A stretch of DNA of 64,000 nt from Ipomoea triloba (taxonomy: Eukaryota; Streptophyta; Magnoliopsida; Solanales; Convolvulaceae): assembly GCF_003576645.1 (NCBI RefSeq), contig NC_044919.1, positions 18,190,083 to 18,254,082 on the forward strand. The letters are read 5' to 3'. Below are positions 34,856 through 46,290 of the stretch, piece after piece. Both the position numbers and the translations under genes were made by a program. The notes under the pieces were generated by a model that saw only the letters and a list, made by a program, of their open reading frames with translations, was not told where the DNA came from and made no database searches. How positions within the stretch are numbered: the first letter of the stretch is position 1; the number at the start of each line of letters is the position of its first letter.

Positions 34856-35731
34856 ACGCAGAGTCGCAGACTCCATCTCCATTTGCGATTTCTGCAAATG
34901 CTCATCATCATCTCCCGAGAGAACCATCAAAACCTTATCTTTGCAGAATGAAAGAAGAAGGACCTTAATGGGCTGCGTTTTGGCCGTAGGTAGCTCCATC
35001 ATTTCTATGGCTTTCTTTTTTCCATTTCTATTTCCCCAAAATTTTTTTATTTCGCAAATTTTCTAATGGTCTAAAGTTAGTCTTGGGTTTTCTATTTAGA
35101 TTCAATTTTAGTTTCATGGGATTTAATATCTTGAGTTGGAACAAGATTAAGGAATCTCTATTGCTAGAGGAAGTAATTAAGGATGCGACGGTAATAATGT
35201 GTTACCGGTATAATTTGAGTATTATTGATCTTTAATGTTTGAGTACAGTGCAGTATAAATGCTCAAATCGATAGAGAGCTCTAGTCTAGAAAATGTCATC
35301 CCCTACTCTACAAGTGTGAGCGTCCTTTTATATTCCTGAGCGCAACGACTCTCTGTTTCACCTTCAATGCGCAGTAAGTGGATGTTAATGCTGAGGAGTC
35401 GTTGGAGTGGACATTAATGCTGGGGAGCCGTTGAGTGGCTTCTCATCATTAATGTGTAATGATGCTTGTTTGACGTCCTTTCACTATCTTCGGGTAAGTG
35501 CTGATGATTCGGGTCAATGCTGATGCCTAATTATCCTGTCATCAGTCCCACCACTCCCTAGCCAATGAGAGCGATTGAGGTGGTTTGGGAGTAATTAAGT
35601 GTCTAAAAATTATTTTTTTTGGAATAGTACGAGCATTGTGGCCGAGGTCAAGCCTCGGCCAATTTTTGGCCGAGGTCAGAGCTCGGCCATAATTATGTGT
35701 TTTTTTTTTATTTTTGTTTTTGTTTTTTTTG

Positions 35732-35763
<32 letters not shown>

Positions 35764-36169
35764 TTTGTTTGACTTTTTGTATGCGAGCTCACTTCGACTA
35801 GCCGTAGGCTCGGTCAATGGTCAGCTCTCCCGTTAGGTAGCTAGCGAGATCGGATCTCGTGCCGGCCCTAAGGGACTAGAGTGTGGTGTTTTTTAAAATC
35901 AAGCCTCCGGCATGACCCAGAAAAACACTCTCCCGTCAGGTAGCTAGCAAGATCGGATCTCGTGCCTGCCCTAAGGGAATAGAGTTATTTTATTTTATTT
36001 TATTTGTTATCATTGTGGTCGAGGTGCGGGACCTCGGCCACAGTGCCCAAGGCACGGGGACTCGGCCATGGCCGAGGTGATGACCTCGGCCAAAAATGGT
36101 TGAGGTGACGACCACGGCCCAAATTGGCCGAGGTGATGACCTCGGCATATTTATTTTATTTTATTTTTT

Positions 36170-36980
36170 ACGTAATTTGAGAGGTGACGCTACTTGAGGA
36201 GGCGACGCCACTTGATGAGAAGGCGACGCCGTGGATGAGGAGACGACGTCATTGAGGATGCGGCGCCACTTGATGAGCAGGATGCTGCTTGAAGAAGGCG
36301 ACGCCGTGGATGAGGAGGCGATGCCTCTTGATGAGCAGGACGCTGCTTGAAGAAGGCGACGCCGTGGATGAGGAGACGACGCCGCTTGATGAGGACGACG
36401 CGGCTTGACAAGCAGGATGCTGCTTGAAAAAGGCGACATCATGGATGCGGATGTGACGCCATTGAGGATGCGATGCCACTTGATGAGCAGGACGCTGCTT
36501 GAAGAAAGCGACGCCGTGGATGAGGAGGCGACGCCATTGAGGATGCGATGCCATTTGATGAGCAGGCGCCGCTGGAGGAGGTAACGCCGTGGATGAGGAG
36601 GCGATGCCGCTTGATTAGGAGGACGCCGCTTGAGGAGGCGACGTCGCTTGATGAGCAGGGGCCGCCGGAGGAAGCAACGCCATGGATGCGGAGGCGACGC
36701 CATTGAGGATGCGACGCCACTTGATGAGCAGGGCGCTGCTTGAAGAAGGTGACGCCGTGGATGAGGAGGCGACGCCATTGAGGATGCGACGCCACTTGAT
36801 GAGCAGGATGCTGCTTGAAAAAGGCGACGCCGTGGATGAGGAGGCAACGCCATTGAGGATGTGATGCCATTTGATGAGTAGGCGCCGCTGGAGGAGGCAA
36901 CGCCGTGGATGAGGAGGCGATGCCGCTTGATGAGGAGGACGCCGCTTGAGGAGGCAACGTCGTGGATGGAAGGCACCGAG
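36170..36980. repeat. GC-rich minisatellite, left arm
   Basis: Units of the type GAGGCGACGCCATTGAGGAT, GCGACGCCACTTGATGAGCA and GGACGCTGCTTGAAGAAGGC repeat about a dozen times in variable order. It gives long open frames on several strands (for example 295 codons on the minus strand) made of His/Pro/Ser/Ala repeats, which I do not regard as a gene. Confidence 0.9.
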
Positions 36981-37339
36981 GCGGTCTTCTTTTGTAATAT
37001 GTAGAGCTGTGCCTGAGATTTGGCCTCAGCTCTCAACAAGAGCACCAATGACGGTAAATATGTGTTACCGGAATATAATTATATATTAGTAAAGTACAAA
37101 TAGTTCAGTACAGTAGTGTTTCCTCAGCAGTGAGTTCAGCCTAGTAAAAATGTTCCCCCTCTCTACAAGTGTGAGCGTCCTTTTATATTTCTGAGCGCAA
37201 CGACTCTCTACTTCACCTTCAATACGCAGTAAGTGGATGTTAATGCTGAGGAGTCGTTGGAATGGATGTTAATGTTGGGGAGCCGTTGGAATGGATATTA
37301 ATGCTGGGGAGCCATTAATGTGTAATGATGCTTCACTGT

Positions 37340-37900
37340 CTTCGGATGGCGTCGCCTCCTCAAGCGGCGTCCTCCTCATCAAGCGGCATCGCCTCCTCAT
37401 CCACGACGTTGCCTCCTCCAGCAGCGCCTGCTCATCAAATGGCATCGCATCCTCAATGGCGTCGCCTCCTCATCCACGGCGTCGCCTTCTTCAAGCAGCG
37501 TCCTGCTCATCAAGTGGCGTCGCATCCTCAATAGCGTTACATCTGCATCCACGACGTCGCCTTTTTCAAGCAGCGTCCTGCTTGTCAAGCAGCGTCGTCC
37601 TCATCAAGCGGCGTCGTCTCTTCATCCACGGCGTTGCCATCTTCAAGCAGCGTCCTGCTCATCAAGTGGCGTCGCCTCCGCATCCACGGCGTCGCCTTCT
37701 TCAAGCAGTGTTCTACTTGTCAAGTAGCGTCGCATCCTCAATGGCATCGTCTCCTCATCCACGGCGTCGCCTTCTTCAAGCAGCGTCCTGCTCATCAAGT
37801 GGTGTCGCATCCACGGCGTCGCCTCATCAAGTGGCGTCCTTCTGATCAAGTGGCGTCGCCTCCTCAAGTGGCGTCACCTCTCAAATTACGTAAAAAATAA
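37340..37900. repeat. GC-rich minisatellite, right arm (inverted)
   Basis: The same unit family as at 36170-36980 in the opposite orientation, ending with the shared flank CTCAAATTACGTAAAAAATA. It is shorter by several units. Confidence 0.9.
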
Positions 37901-39155
37901 AATAAAATAAATATGCCGAGGTCATTACCTCGACCAAGGTCATCATCTCGGCCAATTTGGGCCGTGGTCGTCACCTCGGCCATTTTTGGCCGAGGTCGTC
38001 ACCTCGGCCAATTTTTGCCGAGGTCCCGCATCTCGACCACAATGATAACAAATAAAATAAAATAAAATAACTCTATTCCCTTAGGGCAGGCACGAGATCC
38101 GATCTTGCTAGCTACCTGACGGGAGAGTGTTTTTCTGGGTCATGCCGGAGGCTTGATTTTAAAAAACACCACACTCTAGTCCCTTAGGGCCGACACGAGA
38201 TCCGATCTCGCTAGCTACCTGACGGGAGAGTGTCTTTCTGGTCAAGCCGGAGGCTTGATTTCAAAAACACCACACTCTAGTCCCTTAGGGCCGGCACGAG
38301 ATCCGATCTTGCTAGCTACCTGACGGGAGAGCTGACCTTTGACCGAGCCTACGGCTGGTCGAAGTGAGCTCGCACACAAAAAGCCAAACAAAAAAACAAA
38401 AGCAAAAACAAAACAAAAAAAAAACACACACACACACACATAATTATGGCCGAGGTCAACCTTGGCCCAATTTTGTCGAGGTGACCTCGACCACAATTAA
38501 TTGGCCGAGGCCTGACCTCGGCCACAATGCTCGTACTCTTCAAGAAAACAATTTTTAGACACTTAATTACTCCCAAACCACCTCAATCGCTCTCGTTGGC
38601 TAGGGAGTGGTGGGACTGGTGACAGGATAATTGGGCCTCAGCACTGACCCGAATCATCAGCACTTACCCGAGGACAGTGAACGGACGTCAAACAAGCATC
38701 ATTACACATTAATGATGAGGAGCCACTCAACGGCTCCCCAGCATTAATGTCCACTCCAACGACTCCCTAGCATTAACATCCACTCCAACGACTCCTCAGC
38801 ATTAACATCCACTTACTGCGCATTGAAGGTGAAGTAGAGAGTCGTTGCGCTCAGGAATATAAAAGGACGCTCGCACTTGTAGAGTGGGGGACGACATTTT
38901 CTAGACTAGAGCTCTCTATCAATTTGAGCATTTGTACTGCACTGTACTCAAACATTAAAGATCAATAATACTCAAAATATACTGGTAACACATTATTTAC
39001 CGTCAGGATGTTTCTTGGACTTCCATGTAATACTATATTTGACTTTTATGGTGGGATACTAATTCTGCAGGTACTATGATCTAAAAATTGGTACTGGAGC
39101 TGAAGCTATGAAGGGATCTAGAGTTGCAGTACAGTTGTGGCAAAGTTGAAGGCAA

Positions 39156-40089
39156 AATTTGAAATTGAGTCTAAAAGCAAAAAAAATGAACTAAACAGTA
39201 TTTGGTTTAGCAATTGTATTAGCATTTTCTGTGTATGTAAGTTTGAAGCAAAATTTTATAAAAATGATTATTTCCTACTTTGTTGTAGATTAATTATTTT
39301 GGTTAAGTAGTTGTAGATTAATCTTTTAGTAAAGTAGTTGTACCACTTATTGTGTAATGAACTCATTACTTTGTTAAAAAATCTCCTTATTGGAAAATCA
39401 TTCATTCTGGATTCTGAACTATACTATTTAATAGTGTTAGGCAAATGACATAGCAAATGTGGCTATTAGACTTTCATAGTTTCTTCCTGCTAAACTGAAC
39501 TATACTATTTAGTTTCTTCCTGTAAACTCAATGTTCACATGTTTGATGTGTGGATTAGAGGATGAGTATAGTTTTCAGAATTTCAACTAGTGGGCTCCAA
39601 ATTGAAAGCACTTTCATAGTAAAAAAATTCAACAAACAATTAGTTTAGTGGAAGTTTTACCACTTTACATCTGTCTTAACTAGCCAACAAAACAACAAAT
39701 GCCTTTTGCCAACTAACAACTTAGCAAGCTAGACAACAAAATATCAAGTTTAGTGGATGTTCTACCACTTTACAACTTAGTAATAAAAATCAGCAAAATA
39801 TTTTCAGTGTTTGCTAACTTCCAAAATATAATTTCAGCTTCATATTTGCAGTGCTCACTTGACTGATCAGGCTACAACAAAGAAAAAACATTATTAATAA
39901 TTATTTTTAAACATTACAGAAATAAAATTAAAGAAATATATAAAAATAAAATAATTGACTAGCACACCTTTCTTATCTTTGTTGGTCTGGTAGGACACCA
40001 ATCCTAGTAGGACACCGTGTTTTATTATGGCCTAAATTCTTAAAAATCGAACATCGCATATCTTTTCCCTTCTTTGACAACTTCAACTA
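39156..40089. other. MULE interior, no gene recognised
   Basis: AT-rich. It could be the 3' part of the captured FKBP gene (UTR) on one side and the 3' UTR of the transposase on the other. CTGAACTATACTATTTA occurs twice (39415 and 39495). Confidence 0.4.
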
Positions 40090-42699
40090 CCACAGGCAAT
40101 GGTAGTGCCACTAGTAATAGTGGTACCATTGCCACGACTTGATGGAACTTCACTAGCCTTACGATTTCTTTTTCGTTTAGATCTCCCTGTCATTTTTTGG
40201 GTATTGGAGCTCTTATCTCTTCACATTGAGTTTTTGGCCAAAATAATTCTCCATTCATAGGTTCAAGTGAATGTGCATATGTCCTTAGGTATGCTTTTTT
40301 TGAGTAACATGCATCAATGTAACCCTCAGGATCTCTTCCTTGATCAAAGATGACACATATTGCATGTGCACGAGGTATACCACTTAACACCACGTACTTA
40401 CCTTCCATCCAACACTCTCAAGTATATTCTAATTAAGCTTTTTCATTATCAATGGTCCATGATTTCCAGTCCACCTCTCAATAGACGTTATCTCTGTTAC
40501 AATCCTCCTCATTACCCCAACTCATATGTCTTCAAGCATTGGAATGATAGGTTTTACTCTTGCTTTCACTAGAGTACTGTTGAATGCCTCACATAAATTA
40601 TTGTCAACAATACCACACTTGACATTTGTCTGAAAGAAAGCTTTACACCACAACCTTGGAGGGTACCTTAGTAATCATTCAATGCTATTAGTTTAAAATA
40701 CAATGGACAAAAAATTATATGGCCACAATATAATAATATTGGACAGAATTTTCAGAATGCAATTTGGAACATAACGTTCCTAAGTCAGATTTCGTTGTAG
40801 GGTCCATTTTCTCTAGGTGTTTAAGTTGTTCATGAAAATGAGCTTCTGTTGTGGCTTTAGCACACATCCAAAAGTGCTTCTTCAACACTTTACCTGTATG
40901 TAGCTTACTCCAATTAGAGTGTACATGTCTTGCACAATTACGATGCTCAGAGTCAGGGAATAGTTCTTGAATGACATGTGTTAAACCCTACAAAACATAC
41001 AAATGCCAATGTTACAATTTACTCTTTACACATTAGATATTCATGCTAATTTTTATTTACCTTCTGCTGGTCACTAATAATTGCCCATGGGAAAGTATTG
41101 GTGATGCCCAAATCTCTCTTCAATAGCTCTAGAAACCAACGCCAAGAATCTGTATTCTCTATCTCTACAACTGGTCATGCTATAAGGTACATTTGGTTGT
41201 TAGAATCCCTCCCAACTGCGCTTAAGATTTCACCTTTCAACATCCCTTTTAAAAAACAGCCATCAAGTCCAATAATTTTTCGACACCAATCTAAAAACCC
41301 TCTCTTTAATGGCCCAAAACAAACATAGATCTGTGAAATACACATGGACTATCAAGGGTAGTTCTATTAGTCTTAACCACTGTAGTGGTACCCGGGTTGG
41401 AGTTGATACATTCAGCAGCATAGTCCATAATTCTTCGAAATTGATCTTCAAACCCAGCGTTAATGTTTTTCACTATAGCCCTAACTGCTCTTCTCACCAT
41501 GCATGCTAATGCTTGCATTAATCTTCATTTCTGATTGAATATGTTTTTTTAGTTCCATGTGTCTAATGGTAGGATCATCTCTTATCTTGTCTTCATACAT
41601 ATCTTCAATCCACTTTTGGCTCACAATTCCCAAGCTATATTTTAGATTGCATCTATGCTCATATTCAAGTGTTTTCAGTTGAAAACACTTAAACCTTTCT
41701 TCCCACGAACCATGACAGTGAAATGGGCAAGATTTTACACACTGTACAGTTACTCGTTTGGGCTCGTTGTGCACAAAGTGAATATCCCTCTTTGAATAAA
41801 CTGCATAATTAATCATGGCTTTCTTGAATTGTTTTGCATCATCATATAAGGTACCCACTTCTAATTCAATTATCTCAACACTAGGATTGTAAGAAAAGTG
41901 TTTGAATCTATGATTTTTCCTTGTTAGATTGCTCAAATGATACTTCTACCTCTTCTTTTTCAGATTGATAACTCGGGGGGTCATCGGAGTCATAATAATC
42001 ACTTTGTATTTGCTCATTCTCACCCCTTCCTACATCCTCATTTTCAGCCTCTACTCTAGCCCTTCTCTTGTTTTCTTTACTTTTCCTAACATCACTTATT
42101 TCATCATCATATACACACTCAACATCAACAAAGTTGTAATCATCATCGTCAACTCTTTTTGAACTGTCACCACTAACCCCATCTTCATCACCTTCATCTT
42201 GAAGTTCATATACTAAATCGTCATCTTCTTGTTCAACTTGAGCAGGATGTGAACTACATTCTGGCTATGTAACCACACCCCCATCAAATTCATATTCTGA
42301 TTGGGCATGCTCAACACTTGTTTCAGCTATTGTTAAAGCTAAATTTGAAACTAATAAGTCTACATCAGCAATCCCATGCTCAACAAAGATGTCTACTTTA
42401 CCCCATTTACGGGCCAAGTTAATCAACACAAGTGTAGTAGCATCATTATTAAACAATTGTTGCTTCTTCATACTCTCATGAGGTAATTTAAAATACAAAG
42501 ATTCTATTTTACCATACCTCACAACTGTAAAATATTTCAGCAGGTGGCAATATGATATTAAATCAGGGTCAATTGTAATTTGTTCCACCTCTCCATTCAT
42601 GTATTTCATTACCGGGTAGTAGACAAAATGCCCCCCATGATGTATTCTTAATTCTGCTTCCAAATATATTCTACAACAAAAACAACAACAAAGAAACAT
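40090..42699 (-). pseudogene. MuDR-type MULE transposase, decayed
   Basis: Read on the minus strand. The N-terminal PB1-like domain (42268-42699) has LRIHHGGHFVYYPVMKYMNG. An Asp/Glu-rich linker (about 41940-42260) follows. The MuDR DNA-binding domain (about 41700-41930) has VGTLYDDAKQFKKAMINYAV and CVKSCPFHCHGSW. The MULE domain (about 40780-41330) has DWCRKIIGLDGCFLKG and DSWRWFLELLKRDLGITNTF. A degenerate SWIM-type segment lies near 40370-40410 (LSGIPRAHAICVI, a Cys lost). The basic tail has TGRSKRKRNRKASEV. A TGA at 41177-41175 replaces a Trp codon expected after PIA. Frames change several times between 41520 and 40190, and again at an A run near 40190. It would have cut at the TIRs, but is inactive in this copy. 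Confidence 0.88.
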
Positions 42700-43301
42700 T
42701 TAAGAATACAATGAACCCCACACTGAAGTCAATAAAGTTTAAAGCAAAGGCAAAGCTATACACTTTTTACACAATCTATACCCTACAATAAACAAGCTAT
42801 ACTACCAACATAAAAGACAAAGCTACTGACAACTTACAATAAATTTGGTTAAATTATACTAGCAACTATATGCATTCGAGGACCACAATGACCCAAAATG
42901 TCTACATTATTGACTACAAGGTGGGGACCCATATCAAAAAGTCATCCGAAACTGATAAAGCTTTGAAAAAAAGAAACCACTGCCAGACAAAGATTAAATC
43001 TAAAAAATTCATTTTCAAATTAATTTTATCAAATATATAAACACTATTAACTACACAAAGCATTTTCTACTAGAAAGTGTACCTCTATTACCTAAACCAA
43101 TGTTATTTGCGATTTGTGAACACCTCTTCTATCACCCTCTTCTCCCGTCGTCGTCAATGGAGTCAACGAACAGAGCTTTGTGGAGTCGTAGGGTCCGTAC
43201 CAATAGAGTTTTTGGATTCTTCAATGGTGTCTACTAACAAAGCTTTAGGAGTGGTTAATGGTGTAGTGTTGAAGTCACAAATGGAGTCGCAATGGAATCT
43301 A

Positions 43302-43616
43302 GGTATAATCAGAATGGGTGGAGTGGAATTTGGGTGAGGGATTAGTTTAGGGTTTTATTTATTTATTTTACTTTTTTTAACTTTAGATATAATAATAATA
43401 TATTTTAATTGTAGTACACGTCATCATATGTAATTTTTTTATTTTTATTTTTTTAGTCCACATGACTGTCTATGTCAGCATTAACATAAAGGTTACAGGT
43501 AAAATGGGCCAATTGCACTAATTTAACAAGTTGAAGGGTTCAATTGGAGGTTTTATAGATTGAGAGTCTAATTGCTGTTTTGGGTATAGTTTGAGGACCT
43601 ATTTGACCCTTATCCC
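43302..43616 (-). repeat. Right TIR of the MULE
   Basis: Inverted copy of 34523-34855. Both copies share AAATTAGTGCAATTGG and GTTAATGCTGACATA. Confidence 0.9.
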
Positions 43617-43625
43617 AATAAAATA

Positions 43626-43682
43626 ATATATATATATATATATATATATACTAATTTTTTATGCGCTTTGCGCGAAAACTTG
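43626..43682 (-). mobile_element. Possible Helitron 3' terminus
   Basis: On the minus strand, a short GC hairpin (CGCGCAAAGCGC) is followed by ATAAAAAATTAG and then T. Helitron 3' ends have a GC hairpin a few bases before CTRR, and insertion precedes T. The end here is TTAG rather than CTRR, and no 5' end was found, so this is tentative. Confidence 0.3.
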
Positions 43683-43789
43683 TGTCCAATATTTAAAATC
43701 AATTAATAAATCATTTTGAAATAGATAAAATGCATTTGTAAAGTTTTTTTTAGTTGACGAAATTTCATAAATCTACACCAAATTTAGCA

Positions 43790-44960
43790 ATTTACAGTGA
43801 TGAGCACAAATGATGAGTGTGAAAAGGGTGTAATGTCGTTCCGCTGAGGATTGGTGTTATGGCATGAAACTGTGTGAATTACCAGGCACTAGAGTATATG
43901 AATTTATAGAATCCAAGTGACAGAGACTGAATGATGTGGAATAAAAGAAAGCAATTAATTAAGGTGAAAACTATATGATAAAAGGTATAGGCCAGATTAG
44001 GGGATTGTAATCTTGATGTTCCAACCAACTCAGGATTAGGGAAAGAATAATTAACCAAGGGATATATGGGCAATGCACAAAAGAATTCTACTCAGCTACT
44101 TTCGTAATCAATAAGAGAATTAGGCTAAAATTGCCCCACTGTCGTGATGCATCAATCATAACCTTAAGCACCTAAGCATTGTAAGCCCCCAAAATTACCT
44201 CTACTTTCATAGCAGGAAAATTAGGTTGAAATTGGTAAGGCTCGAGGTCTCCATCCAACTTTCGTTGTGATGAATCCCTCTCCTAAACTAGCAATTAATT
44301 CTGGCCACAAACCAATAACTAGTGCAAAGAAATCCCCAAATCAACATAAACCCTAGGTAAAAGATTCAATCCCTTTATGCAATTAATTACCAATTGAACA
44401 TCAAGATTAACAATGGATCCCTAATCCAAACCCATAAACGAACTACTCCCGCATGATGGAATTAAACAAAGCAAAATAATAAATAACCATAAACATTGCA
44501 AGAAATATAAAGGGAAGAGAAACTTAACTGATAAAGAACAAATCCAATCTTCAATTCTTGATTCCAATCTTGAAATTAAATAATCTAATGTAAAACTAGT
44601 CTAAACTATGCTAGGGAAAATATAAACTAAAAACTAGGGTTCAGAACTCTGTAAAGGGGAACCTCCTCCAATTGTAGAGAATAAGTCAAATATATAGGAG
44701 GTAGATGGGCCTTGGCCCATTAGGCAACTTCCAATTCTTTTCCAACTTGTATTCTTCCTTGTAATTCCCTTTTCTTCCAGAACTTGTCCAAAATGTTCCA
44801 ATATTCTTCCTTTGTTGTTCCTTGTAGATAATTCAACACTTGGACAATATAACACACAAACAATTCCCAATTTCACTAGGATACAGAAAATAACCTTCAA
44901 AACAACTAGATTAAGGGGTGAATAATTGTACAAAGTAGCAGATATCAACTCCCCCACACT
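43790..44960. repeat. Non-coding dispersed repeat
   Basis: No coding. The sequence style (TGATGAGCACAAATGATGAG at the start, CTCCCCCACACTAGAT near the end) resembles the repeats at 52177-61088 and 61810-62869, for example in its run of short alternating A/C-rich sentences and a pyrimidine-rich end. The class is unknown. Confidence 0.4.
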
Positions 44961-45450
44961 AGATAATATTAATATTTAAAATATGTTTGGATATATTCAT
45001 TTGAATGACATGTATATAATATATAATTTTTATTTTGAATTCTAATATAGTAATATATGTGAAATTCCGATATCCGATATCTTGACCAAACTTGTATCTG
45101 ATATAACATAATTAAAAATATCTGAACCAATAATCAATTGAGTTCAATCAAAATATAAAACGTGGTAAAGATTTCAATGGTGAGAATGTGGTATGATAAT
45201 GAATGTAATCATAGTAATGAATAAATATGTAAGTAGATAATGGTGAGAATGTGGTTATAGTGAGATATAGTCTAATAGATGATAGCTGATTCTGTTTTCC
45301 ATTTAGAAAACAGTTTTTAGTAGTGGGAAAATTATTTCCTGTTTTCAAAATGGAAAACTGTGCTAGTAAATATGTTTTCTGTTTTCTGTTTGCCAGTTTT
45401 CCAAATTTCAAGAAAATTGGAGAAAATTTTCAGTTAGTAAATGTGCCCAT
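44961..45450. mobile_element. Truncated copy of the TIR element at 46291
   Basis: Repeats about 46640-47253: ATGTTTGGATATATTCATTT, TTGAATTCTAATATAGTAAT, and the end TTTTCAGTTAGTAAATGTG. The left half of the element is missing. Confidence 0.8.
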
Positions 45451-46290
45451 AATTTTCTCGTGCCAAATAAATCACGGCTAACAAAATGATTTATTTCTAT
45501 TAAACCAGTTTTACACATCTCACTAATCATCTTGGCATAATTAATGCCCCATGATTCTGAGTGAAGACGTAAATAAAACTTCATAGCATGTATTCAAACC
45601 ACATGCATAGCATGTACATAGCATGCCATGGACATCATGTAAAAACCGCATGAAATCTTCTTGGACAATAAAATGACAGTCCTAAAAGTAATTACTGTCA
45701 TCCTTACCACCAAATTCGAAATTCTCATTCCGAAATATTTCCGTGATGGGAAACTGTTCTTTCACGCCACATCTTGTCTTAGGAACTTTCAAGACATGAT
45801 AAATGATCACAGGATTCGAAACCTTAAAGCTTATAGATTGTTAGAAAAAATGTTGGTATTCTGTAATACATTTGAGATACAACAAAAAATACAGAAAAAA
45901 CAAGGGAACAAAACCGGATCATTTGATATTTTCAGGCGTGTAATCAATTTCCTATAAACTTTAAATCTCCCTCAGAAAAAGCAACAAGGTTCAAGATCTA
46001 ATCTTATGGGATACAAGAAAATGAATGAAATTCTTAAGTTGCTTTGTTTAAGAATTTCTTGTAGAACTGTAAGATTGTGAAATATCTTGGTGTACTGCAA
46101 GTTGATTGCTTCTGTCAATTGCCTGTATCTTTCAGATGTCTCTCCAAAATATTTATATGAAATATTTTGACTGTTAGAAGATGTTACATGGAAGTTATTG
46201 GCAGTTCAAAATTCCAACTTTCATAAAATATATCTTAAAAGATATATTAATCCTGGAAAATATAATTACATGAACCATGTATAACATATA
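45451..46290. other. Intergenic, no gene recognised
   Basis: One open frame of 98 codons (45661-45957, + strand) has no domain I recognise. Codon use is ordinary for AT-rich spacer, so I do not call it a gene. Confidence 0.4.

Larger units (their letters stand above)
35186..39005. mobile_element. 3.8-kb palindromic element with 5-bp TSD
   Basis: The left end, CGACGGTAATAATGTGTTAC, and the right end, reverse-complemented TGACGGTAAATAATGTGTTA, are inverted. GGATG flanks both sides (35181-35185 and 39006-39010). The left arm (35186 to about 36970) and right arm (about 37340-39005) pair nearly along their whole length, including GC-rich tandem repeats. Between the arms, about 37052-37340 is a third copy of the outer 280 bp, in direct orientation with the left arm. 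TG/CA ends and a 5-bp TSD resemble an LTR retroelement, but the opposed arms do not. No transposase or polymerase is present. The origin is uncertain; it may be two LTR-like units recombined head to head. Confidence 0.85.
34850..39155 (+). pseudogene. Captured FKBP-type PPIase fragment inside the MULE
   Basis: The exon-like block at 39072-39150, after a splice-like TTCTGCAG, reads YYDLKIGTGAEAMKGSRVAV, closely like the start of FKBP domains of plant plastid immunophilins. A frameshift then leaves VAKL. To the left, 34862-35010 reads SSSSPERTIKTLSLQNERRR followed by a hydrophobic stretch, as in the transit-peptide region of such proteins. The remaining catalytic part is absent. The two parts are separated by the palindromic element (35186-39005). 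This is the pattern of a Pack-MULE: a host gene fragment carried within the TIRs. The FKBP match of the right block is strong; the left block is less certain. Confidence 0.65.
34523..43616 (-). mobile_element. Mutator-like element, 9.1 kb, 9-bp TSD
   Basis: TIRs begin GGGATAAGGGTCAAATAGG on both sides and run about 0.3 kb (34523-34855 and about 43302-43616). A perfect 9-bp duplication AATAAAATA lies at 34514-34522 and 43617-43625. Inside are a MuDR-type transposase gene on the minus strand (40090-42699) and, between the left TIR and that gene, host-gene-like FKBP fragments (34850-35180 and 39011-39155). A 3.8-kb palindromic element is inserted between those. Without that insertion the MULE is about 5.3 kb. 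Confidence 0.93.

Noticed and set aside
36161..37048. Open frame of 295 codons on the minus strand, and related frames on both strands
   Set aside because: The frames come from a GC-rich tandem repeat lacking stops in several frames. The product is low-complexity, present in inverted copies, and has no domain.
45661..45957. 98-codon open frame
   Set aside because: No known domain, no splice context and surrounded by repeats; likely chance.
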